Part shown: piece after piece, positions 32,429 to 39,704 of the stretch | Numbering within the stretch: the first letter of the stretch is position 1 | Layout: every line of letters starts with the position of its first letter | Assembly: GCA_017461475.1 (NCBI GenBank) | Contig: JAFTXX010000011.1 | Location: 1-42,415 of the forward strand | Direction of reading: 5' to 3' | DNA length: 42,415 nucleotides | From: Clostridia bacterium | Lineage (GTDB): Bacteria; Bacillota; Clostridia; Oscillospirales; CAG-272 | The notes under the pieces: model-generated | What the model was told of the DNA's origin: nothing | What the model saw: the letters and a program-made list of their open reading frames with translations, nothing else | The model's database searches: none | Program-made: the position numbers and the translations under genes

Positions 32429-32457
32429 TTGTACAAACTGCCTTTTTGTGCTAAACT
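32429..32457 (+). promoter_or_regulatory. Possible promoter of the GH43-epimerase operon
   Basis: -35 TTGTAC (32429-32434), 17-bp spacer, extended -10 TGCTAAACT (hexamer 32452-32457). This leaves a leader of about 110 nt that is AT-rich and has no clear structure. The rest of 32297-32576 shows no gene or repeat. Confidence 0.4.
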
Positions 32458-32576
32458 GAAAACAACGTAATGATTTGTGATTATTGCAATATATTCGTAA
32501 ATATAATCTATTTTTTTCGCTTTCGGGTATGTTAATATAAGCGTAGCAACAATATTATTAATAAAGGAGAACTGTT

Positions 32577-33533
32577 ATGGCAGTACGTTTTCAAAACCCA
32601 ATTCTTGAAAAAGGCGCAGACCCTTTTGTAGTTCTTTTCGAGGGTAAATATTATTATGTATATTCCTGCGCGGACCGCTCTGTTCAGGTAAGTTCGGCTG
32701 ACAATCTCAATCTTCTCACACGTGAGGGCAATGTTGTATTCCAGCCTGAGGACGGCCTTGAATACTCCAGAGAACTCTGGGCTCCCGAAATTCACTATAT
32801 TAACGGCGATTGGTATCTCTATATTGCCGCGGATAACGGCAATAACAACAATCACCGCATGTATGTTCTTAAATCCAAGAACGGCCGTCCCGACGGCGAG
32901 TATGAGATGGTTGGCAAGATTACTTCTCCTGATGACCATTGGGCTATAGACGGCACTGTTATTCAATATAAAGGCGAGCTCTATTTCTCATGGTCGGGCT
33001 GGGAAGGCGATAAAAACGTTCAGCAGAATATCTACATAGCAAAGATGAAGTCTCCCACCGAAATTGAGGGCGAACGCGTGCTCCTTTCCTCTCCCGAGTA
33101 CGAGTGGGAAAAGCGCCACTGCGGCATTTGCGAGTGGGACGGCAAGTTCCGCCCGTACATCAACGAAGGTCCTCAGATTCTTTATAAGGGTGACACGGTT
33201 CACATCGTTTATTCCGCTTCGGGAAGTTGGAGCCAGTATTACTGTCTCGGTCTTCTCACATTCCGCGGCGGCGACATCATGGACCCGAAAAACTGGACAA
33301 AGAATCCCGAACTTGTATTCTCGCAGAGCGAGGGAACTCACGGTACGGGACACTGTTCCTTTACCACAACCCGCGACGGCAAGACCGATGTAATCGTGTA
33401 TCACGCAATGCGTACTCCAAACGGCGGTTGGGGCGCAAGAGGCGTCCGCGCACAGACCTTTACATGGGATGGCGACATGCCCGTGTTCGGCAAGGCGGCA
33501 GGACTTGACGAGTGGATAGAAATCTCTGACTAA
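32577..33533 (+). CDS. Glycoside hydrolase family 43 protein (probable arabinofuranosidase/xylosidase)
   Basis: 318 aa, no signal peptide, so cytoplasmic. A single five-bladed beta-propeller GH43 domain. The three catalytic carboxylates fit: Asp15 in KGADPFVVL (base), Asp125 in HWAIDGTV (pKa modulator) and Glu197 in YINEGPQ (acid). Inverting hydrolase family acting on arabinosyl, xylosyl or galactosyl residues. AAGGAG lies 7 nt before the ATG. The gene is followed 33 nt later by an aldose epimerase gene, so released sugar could be mutarotated for metabolism. With GH127 at 171-1997 it suggests arabinan or arabinogalactan use. Confidence 0.93.
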   Translation: MAVRFQNPILEKGADPFVVLFEGKYYYVYSCADRSVQVSSADNLNLLTREGNVVFQPEDGLEYSRELWAPEIHYINGDWYLYIAADNGNNNNHRMYVLKSKNGRPDGEYEMVGKITSPDDHWAIDGTVIQYKGELYFSWSGWEGDKNVQQNIYIAKMKSPTEIEGERVLLSSPEYEWEKRHCGICEWDGKFRPYINEGPQILYKGDTVHIVYSASGSWSQYYCLGLLTFRGGDIMDPKNWTKNPELVFSQSEGTHGTGHCSFTTTRDGKTDVIVYHAMRTPNGGWGARGVRAQTFTWDGDMPVFGKAAGLDEWIEISD

Positions 33534-33566
33534 TCACATTGTAAAGATTGTAAAGAAGGTATAACA

Positions 33567-34448
33567 ATGAAGTACATACTTGAAAATGACAAACTTAAAG
33601 TAGGTGTTGCAACCCGCGGCGCGGAACTGCAGAGCATTTATTCAAAGGTAACCGAAAAAGAATACATGTGGCAGCCGGGCGCTGAGATATGGAACACACA
33701 TTCCATTCTCCTTTTCCCCAATCCCGGCCGCATCGCACATGACCGCACAATAATCGGCGGAAAGGTTTACCCCGCAACAATGCACGGTTTCGCAAAAGAT
33801 ATGGACTTCACCGTCGCAGAAGCAACAGCTGAAAAGGTAGTGCTTGAACTTGCGTCAAACGAAGACACAAAGTTCTTCCTTCCATATGAGTTCATCTTCC
33901 GTGTTATCTTTGAACTCGACGGCGAAGTGCTTAACCAACGCTTTGAAGTTGTAAACAAAGACAACAAGGACGTTTACTTCTGTCTCGGCGCACACCCCGG
34001 TTTCTATTGTCCCATTGAACTCGGCGAAAGCGGCGACGACTATGTACTTCGTTTTGACCCGCCTCAGCATTTCAACCGCGATGAGACCGAGGCAGGCACC
34101 CGCCTCCTCACAGGCAAAAAGGCCCCCTACAAACTCGAAAATGATACCGATATGTTCGTGGGCGAAAAGTTCTTCAACGATGACCCCAAACTCTTCAGCG
34201 ATGTCAAAGCCGATACAATTACGCTTCTCTCCAAAAAGTCGGGCAGATTCGTTGAAATGGGCATAAAAGATTTCCCGTTCATGTGCCTTTGGGGCGTACC
34301 CGATAAGATGCAGATACTCAGCATCGAGCCTTGGTGCGGCACAAGCGACCTCACAAACACCGACCACGTTTGGGAAACCAAACTCGGCATAGAAAAAGCC
34401 GAAGTCGGAAAGACATGGACCCGCACCCTCACATTCAGAGTAGGTTAA
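33567..34448 (+). CDS. Aldose 1-epimerase family protein (LacX-like)
   Basis: 293 aa. Galactose-mutarotase-like fold. The candidate catalytic residues are visible: His73 in TMHGFAKD, His143 in LGAHPGFYCPI and Glu254 in SIEPWCGTS. The last is the general base of the family. LLFPNPGRI near residue 48 is the sugar-binding arginine motif. It interconverts alpha and beta aldose anomers; the LacX-like branch has uncertain sugar specificity. AAGGT precedes the ATG. Second gene of the GH43 operon, ended by a strong terminator. Confidence 0.9.
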   Translation: MKYILENDKLKVGVATRGAELQSIYSKVTEKEYMWQPGAEIWNTHSILLFPNPGRIAHDRTIIGGKVYPATMHGFAKDMDFTVAEATAEKVVLELASNEDTKFFLPYEFIFRVIFELDGEVLNQRFEVVNKDNKDVYFCLGAHPGFYCPIELGESGDDYVLRFDPPQHFNRDETEAGTRLLTGKKAPYKLENDTDMFVGEKFFNDDPKLFSDVKADTITLLSKKSGRFVEMGIKDFPFMCLWGVPDKMQILSIEPWCGTSDLTNTDHVWETKLGIEKAEVGKTWTRTLTFRVG

Positions 34449-34450
34449 TA

Positions 34451-34485
34451 AAAAAACAGCCGAGCGTTATCGCTTGGCTGTTTTT
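34451..34485. terminator. Bidirectional terminator after the epimerase and LRR genes
   Basis: A 15-bp stem with one G-T pair (34452-34466 with 34471-34485, TTAT loop), A-run and T-run ends. It lies between convergent stop codons. Confidence 0.92.
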
Positions 34486-34493
34486 CATCCCTT

Positions 34494-36341
34494 TTATTCT
34501 TCAACAAATTCCGAATTACCGTATACAAATTTTCCGTCTTCAAATTTCAGATCGACTTCAAACGAACCGTAGAATTCGGTTATGGTAAACTGACATGCGA
34601 CAGAGCAGTGCAATTTGCCGTTTAAAACCGAGAAGTGATAATAATTTTCGGTGTAAGCGCGGTCAAACTGATTTTCTTTTGCCGCACCGAAGCGGCTTTT
34701 TTTTATTTTGTACGATACAACATTCGGATAATCTATGGAGTACATGTCTTCGCTTGCACTTAACTGTACATATTGCGGTATTGTTAACGCGACGTTTTCC
34801 ACAGGGTATTCTTCAAGCGTTATGCCGTCGAGAACTATAGCATCTGACAAATGCAGCTCCGTGCCGTGTGCGGATGTATATGTTATAACTATTTCGGGGT
34901 ATCCGTCATCTGTTAAGTCTTCAACATAAAGAGATATTGGAAAATCTTTGTCGGCATTTGCTTTCACCGCCGTTTCAAAACCGTTGATACTGACCGTAAA
35001 TCCGGAGTATTTATAATCAAACCGTTCGCTTTGAATCGGAATGACCGTCACATCGCTTTCGGTGAGCGGTTTGAACTCGCGGTATATAATTTCAAAGTCG
35101 CCGTAAACATCTGCCATAACTTTGTCAGCGGTTTCTTTGCCTGCGGCAAAATATATCACGGGGGCGGTTTGTTCTACGCTCCACTTGTCGGAGAAAGCGT
35201 ACTCATGTACCACTGTTATGCTGCTCGGTAATGTTATGCCGTCAAGCGAGGTGCAGAAAAACGCCTTTTCCCCTATCATCTCGGTTCCCTCGGGAACATT
35301 GTAGTGCCCGCTTCTGCCCGCAGGAAAAGCAATCAGAGTCTTTAAGTCCTTTGTAAAAACAACTCCGTCGACCGATGTAAAATAGTTGCTTTCTTCGTCT
35401 GTGTGCAAATACATAACCGATTTGCGTATATCTTCTATGGAGGTGTTATAGTCAATGATTATCTCGGCAGTAGCCTTTTTAGGAAACGTCCATGCGTAAA
35501 CGGGACGCTTTGTAAGTCGCGTATCATACTCTTTTATGCCACTGTATCCCTCGGGAACCGCTACATTGCCGCCATCTATAAGGTACGCGGCGGAGTAGGT
35601 CATGTATAATGCGTCATTGCCTTCAAAACGTAAAAATCCGTAGCGATTGCGGCTTACAGTCACGGTGCCGTCGGTATCGTCCACCCACGAGCCGTATTCG
35701 ATGCGCTCGTATTCCGCAAGTTCAGGGAACGTCTTTGACACTTCACGCGTGTCCAAATTATCGGTACCTACATCGCGGAACCGCAGTATAATTCCACCGA
35801 GAGGGTATTCGGGCGTAACCGTACTGCGCGGCAGCACTTCGCCGTCGACTGAAATGCCGCGCGGCATAGATATCTCTTCAAGATTCATACATTCTTCAAA
35901 AGCGCCGTCGCAGATAAGCGTTACGCTGTCCGGAATATATACGCTTTGTATCGTGCATCCTTCAAAAGCACCTTTGCCGATGATTTCGGTGCCGTCGGGA
36001 ATAATGCAGTCACCTTTGCGTCCCGCGGGAAAAGCGACAAGTGTTTTTTCATCCTTGGTAAAGATGATGCCGTCAACCGCCCGAAAGTCGGGATTGTCGC
36101 TCGCTACATACAGGTTTTCCACAGTGGACAGTTTTGCATCGTTGAAATCTGTCACGCCCTCGGGGAAAAACATAGAGTAAATAGGGTACTCGCCAACGGG
36201 AGAATATATGTTTTGTGTGTTTGCGCTTCCTTCTACGGCAGTATTGTCGGTGATTTCAGCATCCGTGTGCTCGCTGCATGAAAAAAGCATTACCGCTGCA
36301 ATCAAAGCCGCAAAGACAGAAATGTACTTGCGTGGAAACAT
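34494..36341 (-). CDS. BspA-type leucine-rich-repeat lipoprotein
   Basis: 615 aa. Lipobox LFSC with Cys22, so it is surface-anchored. Two LRR_5/BspA-type blocks: residues about 53-160 and 281-385. Both carry the sequence VDGxxFTKDxKTLxAFPAGRxG (89-109 and 325-344), then a GTExIGxxAF turn. Between and after the blocks is unrelated beta-rich sequence without a recognised family. BspA-like proteins bind host or matrix proteins or act in adhesion. It is the last gene of the BlaI-M56 operon, 19 nt after the M56 stop, so it is probably de-repressed by that system. AAAGGAC lies upstream of the ATG. Confidence 0.88.
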   Translation of the reverse strand: MFPRKYISVFAALIAAVMLFSCSEHTDAEITDNTAVEGSANTQNIYSPVGEYPIYSMFFPEGVTDFNDAKLSTVENLYVASDNPDFRAVDGIIFTKDEKTLVAFPAGRKGDCIIPDGTEIIGKGAFEGCTIQSVYIPDSVTLICDGAFEECMNLEEISMPRGISVDGEVLPRSTVTPEYPLGGIILRFRDVGTDNLDTREVSKTFPELAEYERIEYGSWVDDTDGTVTVSRNRYGFLRFEGNDALYMTYSAAYLIDGGNVAVPEGYSGIKEYDTRLTKRPVYAWTFPKKATAEIIIDYNTSIEDIRKSVMYLHTDEESNYFTSVDGVVFTKDLKTLIAFPAGRSGHYNVPEGTEMIGEKAFFCTSLDGITLPSSITVVHEYAFSDKWSVEQTAPVIYFAAGKETADKVMADVYGDFEIIYREFKPLTESDVTVIPIQSERFDYKYSGFTVSINGFETAVKANADKDFPISLYVEDLTDDGYPEIVITYTSAHGTELHLSDAIVLDGITLEEYPVENVALTIPQYVQLSASEDMYSIDYPNVVSYKIKKSRFGAAKENQFDRAYTENYYHFSVLNGKLHCSVACQFTITEFYGSFEVDLKFEDGKFVYGNSEFVEE

Positions 36342-36360
36342 CTGTTAAACCGTCCTTTCT

Positions 36361-38091
36361 TCATTTTATTATGCAGTCGTCAAATTTAAACGGCAGCCAA
36401 ACTCCTTCATTAACTACGGAGTCTTTGTAAAGATGGAATGTATCTCCTTCAAGTATAACTTTCAGACTTGTAAAATTCATTTGCTTCGTACTAAGATAGT
36501 CCAGCTTCATATATTCGTAATTTTCATTTCCATTTTCTTTCGCTTCTTTTATGTAGCCTACAGTGTCGGGGTCTTTGTAATAGTTCTTGTATATAAGCGA
36601 ACAAATAAAGACGGCACTGTTGTCGCTTTCTTCCCACCGTGAAATTTGAATGTCAAGTATCTCATAGTAGGGCGAAAATACTCTGGATATCTCCTCCTGC
36701 AGATATTGCATGGTCTTTATGTGCAATTCCGAAATGTCAAATTCAAAACTTTCAAGCATTTTGTTTATCTCGCTGTCCGTAAAAGACGAAGACCTGAAGA
36801 ACAGTACCGCCGATATGCTTGTATCGGAGTTCGGATATTCGATATAGTACACGGTAATTTCATCCGTATATCCCATTCTTTCGTCAAATACCTGCTGCTT
36901 GCATATCGCCTTGTCGTAACTGTAAATGGGAGTTAAGCCTTTTACCTTCGGCACAAAACCAATGGCACTCATATCCTCGCCGCTTGCATATTCCACTATG
37001 CCTATCTTCGCCGTATCAAGCACTTCGTACATGTCAAGCACTGTCATCTGCGAGCCGTTGGCGGTAGCAATTTTACCTGTCGGGGAAGTAAAACTGAACC
37101 CGTCCGCATGGTACACCTTTTCACTCGGCATGGCGTCCGTGAGACAAAGTACCGCTGTTACGGCAACTGCGACGGCGATTATAACGCACAGCAAGAATTT
37201 CGGCTTTTTGAAAAACGCCATGTGTTTTATCCTGAACTTTACCTCATTTTCACCGTTTTGCAGCGATGTTGTCCCCACTATAAATCTGTTTTTCGCCAAT
37301 GCGGACCTGAGCAGCAGTGTTGCATATTCTTTCTTGTTTTCGCAGTGCGTCAAAACGCGCTCGTCGCAGTATACTTCAATGTCACGTCGCAGCGTAAAAA
37401 AGGAACACCACATTATAGGGTTAAACCAGTTTGCGCATAAAAATATTATCGCAAACCAGATGATAAGGACATCGAAGTTTTTAAGGTGGCAGAGTTCATG
37501 CGTCAATATGTATCTTTTTTCACTTGTGTCGCAGCATTGCGGCAAGATTATTTTCGGCTTGAAAACGCCTACAAGCATAGCACTGTCACCGCCTGTGAGA
37601 ACTTCCACTTTTTGCTTGACCTTTGTTTTCTTTTTACATTCGTCAAGCACTTGCAAGGTGTCATTGTCTCCCGCCTTCGGCAGACGTTTTGTGCGGTAAA
37701 AGCAAATAAAATATATCACAGCAAAATAGATAAGCAGAAGCGCGCCGCCGACAAGCCATATCGCACATACCATGACCTCGGGCGTCAAGGGCTTTATAAT
37801 GTCGTCGTGAACCGTTTCGGAGCTTGTTGACGATTCGTTTATAACATCCGTATCGAATTCAACGGCGACGGTTTCGATCTGCTCATATGAGATATGTTCG
37901 GGTGCGGTTACCGCGTTGAATACCGAAAGTTCGCTTTGCGGCAGCGACGGAATACATAAGCGTATGAGCAGCAGCACCCAGATATAAACATGCCATTTAG
38001 CGGGCATGCTGTTTTTGAATATACGTTTTAGCAAAAGTATAAATGTGGCTGTAACCGTGAGATATACCGTCATTTGAATCAAAAATGTCAT
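36361..38091 (-). CDS. M56-family (BlaR1/MecR1-like) sensor metalloprotease
   Basis: 576 aa. Membrane-embedded zinc protease of the BlaR1 type. Transmembrane helices lie at about 3-21, 34-52, 108-131 and 298-317. The catalytic HELCH (198-202) is followed by NWFNPIMW and the third ligand Glu239 in DIEVYCDERVL, matching BlaR1. The remaining about 258 residues (318-576) are extracellular and do not resemble a penicillin-binding sensor; I see no STxK-type active site. It should cleave the co-encoded BlaI repressor when its outer domain senses a signal. The start ATG overlaps the blaI stop (ATGA). The signal is unknown. Confidence 0.9.
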   Translation of the reverse strand: MTFLIQMTVYLTVTATFILLLKRIFKNSMPAKWHVYIWVLLLIRLCIPSLPQSELSVFNAVTAPEHISYEQIETVAVEFDTDVINESSTSSETVHDDIIKPLTPEVMVCAIWLVGGALLLIYFAVIYFICFYRTKRLPKAGDNDTLQVLDECKKKTKVKQKVEVLTGGDSAMLVGVFKPKIILPQCCDTSEKRYILTHELCHLKNFDVLIIWFAIIFLCANWFNPIMWCSFFTLRRDIEVYCDERVLTHCENKKEYATLLLRSALAKNRFIVGTTSLQNGENEVKFRIKHMAFFKKPKFLLCVIIAVAVAVTAVLCLTDAMPSEKVYHADGFSFTSPTGKIATANGSQMTVLDMYEVLDTAKIGIVEYASGEDMSAIGFVPKVKGLTPIYSYDKAICKQQVFDERMGYTDEITVYYIEYPNSDTSISAVLFFRSSSFTDSEINKMLESFEFDISELHIKTMQYLQEEISRVFSPYYEILDIQISRWEESDNSAVFICSLIYKNYYKDPDTVGYIKEAKENGNENYEYMKLDYLSTKQMNFTSLKVILEGDTFHLYKDSVVNEGVWLPFKFDDCIIK

Positions 38092-38471
38092 TTGCGTTTT
38101 CCCTCATCCATTTTGTCGATTATGTCCATAAGTTCTTTTTCTTCTTCTTTTGAAAGGTTGCTGTCCGAAACAAGGTTTGCCATAAGCATTTTGAGCGAAC
38201 CGTGATACAGACGGTCCAAAAAACTTTTTGTCTCCTGCAATTTGCACTCATTTTCATTCGCAACAGGGAAGTATCTGAACTGCCCTTTGCTGTTATCTAT
38301 CCCGAGTGCACCTTTTTGCGTGAGACGGCGCACCAGTGTTTTGATAGTCGAATCACTCCAATCGGTGCTTGCGAGTCTGCTTCTTATCTCGCCTATTGTA
38401 AGCATGGGCTCGCGCCAGAGCACCTCCATAACTTTCCATTCTGTTTCTGCAATGCTGAAATCCTTTTTCAC
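38088..38471 (-). CDS. BlaI/MecI/CopY family repressor
   Basis: 127 aa, GTG start with GGAGG 7 nt upstream. N-terminal winged helix: SIAETEWKVMEVLWREPMLTIGEIRSRL and SDSTIKTLVRRLTQKGALG match BlaI, with the C-terminal dimerisation region holding the acidic tail. First gene of the operon with the M56 protease and the LRR lipoprotein. Two sites of the exact BlaI/MecI type lie in its promoter, so the operon is autorepressed. BlaI is inactivated by cleavage by the BlaR1-type protease encoded next. A divergent pheS promoter lies about 50 bp away. Confidence 0.93.
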   Translation of the reverse strand: MKKDFSIAETEWKVMEVLWREPMLTIGEIRSRLASTDWSDSTIKTLVRRLTQKGALGIDNSKGQFRYFPVANENECKLQETKSFLDRLYHGSLKMLMANLVSDSNLSKEEEKELMDIIDKMDEGKRK

Positions 38472-38489
38472 CGTATTTCCTCCGTAGTT

Positions 38490-38523
38490 TACATTTGTAA
38501 CCTATCTATAGTTTACACTTGTA
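38490..38523. promoter_or_regulatory. Two tandem BlaI-type operators
   Basis: Cores TACATTTGTA (38490-38499) and TACACTTGTA (38514-38523), both of the TACA-nn-TGTA class known for BlaI/MecI. They are in the same orientation and 24 bp apart centre to centre, each extended to GTTACAAxTGTAAACT on the minus strand. One overlaps the spacer and -10 of the blaI promoter; the other lies just downstream. Protein binding itself is inferred. Confidence 0.88.
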
Positions 38524-38538
38524 ACCTCGAATTGTCAA
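38510..38538 (-). promoter_or_regulatory. Promoter of the BlaI-M56-LRR operon
   Basis: Minus strand: -35 TTGACA (38538-38533, consensus), 17-bp spacer, -10 TAAACT (38515-38510). It contains the upstream BlaI-type operator between its two elements. Confidence 0.75.
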
Positions 38539-38585
38539 TACTTTTTTTATTACCGCCAACTGTTTCAAGTTTTATATTTTCAATA

Positions 38586-38614
38586 TTGCATTTAAAAATC
38601 ATATGTGTTATAAT
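38586..38614 (+). promoter_or_regulatory. Promoter of pheST
   Basis: -35 TTGCAT (38586-38591), 17-bp spacer, extended -10 TGTTATAAT (hexamer 38609-38614). The leader to the pheS ATG is only about 34 nt, too short for a T-box. Confidence 0.75.
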
Positions 38615-38654
38615 GAATTGTTGTAATTTACTTCAATGAAATGAGGGCTATAAA

Positions 38655-39692
38655 ATGAAAGATAAATTGGAGGCGTTACTGAAGGAGGGCACTGCAAAAA
38701 TTCAGGCGGCACAGACCGAAACTGAATTGCAGGAGGTAAAAGGCGCGCTCCTCGGCAAGCAGGGCAGTATCACCGAACTGCTTAAGGAACTTCCGAAACT
38801 TGACGTTTCTCTCCGTCCCGAAATGGGAAAGGCAGTAAACAATGTAAAAAATCTGCTCACCGAGCAGATAGAAGGTCGCCGCGAGGAACTTAAACTCAAG
38901 GCTTCCGAAATCTCTGCCGACTTTGACTATACCATTCCCGGCACAAAGCCTGCAATCGGCGGTCTCCACCCCATTACGCAGATGTGCTATGACCTTAACG
39001 ACGCGTTCCGTTCAATGGGCTTCGAGATCTTCGGAGGCCCCGAGATCACAAGCGAATACTATGCGTTTGACAATCTCAACTTCCCGCCAAATCACCCTGC
39101 ACGCGAGAGCATGGACACGTACTGGCTTGAGGGCGCGGACAAAGGCGAGGCAAACGAAAAACTCTGTCTCCGTCCTCACCTTACAGGCGACAGCGTGCGC
39201 TATATGATGACACATAAGCCGCCCTACCGCTTTGTTTATCCCGGCAGAGTTTACAGAAACGAGACTACGGATGCCCGCCACGAGAGAGCGTTCTTCCAGT
39301 ATGAAGCACTTATCGTTGACAAGGATTTCACCTATACCGCAGGTAAGGTAATGATAAAGAGCATCCTTTCCAAGGTTTTCGGTCAGGATGTCCCCGTAAG
39401 AATGCGCGCGGGATTCTTCCCGTTCGTTGAACCCGGATTTGAAATCGACATGGGCTGTCTTGTTTGCGGCGGCAAAGGCTGCAGCGTGTGCAAGCACGTC
39501 GGCTGGATAGAAATCATGCCCGGCGGCACACCTCATCCCAACGTACTTCGCGCGGCAGGTCTTGACCCCGACGAATACACAGGTTTCTATGTAAACATCG
39601 GTCTTGACAGACTTGTTATGATGCGTTACGGTGTTGACGATGTTCGTTTGTTCCACAGCACCGACCTCAGATTCCTCAAGCAGTTCAATTAA
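38655..39692 (+). CDS. pheS: Phenylalanyl-tRNA synthetase alpha subunit
   Basis: 345 aa, GAGGG upstream of the ATG. The N-terminal coiled arm (about 1-85) is followed by the class II catalytic core. Motif 2-type FVYPGRVYRNETTDARHERAFFQYEAL, the FPFVEPGFEIDMGCLVCGGKGCSVC segment and motif 3 NIGLDRLVMMRYGVDDVR are all present. Forms an alpha2-beta2 enzyme with the PheT product, encoded 12 nt downstream. Charges tRNA-Phe in the cytoplasm. Length is normal. Confidence 0.98.
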   Translation: MKDKLEALLKEGTAKIQAAQTETELQEVKGALLGKQGSITELLKELPKLDVSLRPEMGKAVNNVKNLLTEQIEGRREELKLKASEISADFDYTIPGTKPAIGGLHPITQMCYDLNDAFRSMGFEIFGGPEITSEYYAFDNLNFPPNHPARESMDTYWLEGADKGEANEKLCLRPHLTGDSVRYMMTHKPPYRFVYPGRVYRNETTDARHERAFFQYEALIVDKDFTYTAGKVMIKSILSKVFGQDVPVRMRAGFFPFVEPGFEIDMGCLVCGGKGCSVCKHVGWIEIMPGGTPHPNVLRAAGLDPDEYTGFYVNIGLDRLVMMRYGVDDVRLFHSTDLRFLKQFN

Positions 39693-39704
39693 GGGAGAAC
39701 AAAG

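Noticed and set aside
38202-38639. 145-codon plus-strand frame over blaI
   Set aside because: Antisense to blaI and crossing its operators; no ribosome binding site.
38615-38654. T-box leader for pheST
   Set aside because: Only about 34 nt lie between the promoter and the ATG, and no T-box sequence is present.
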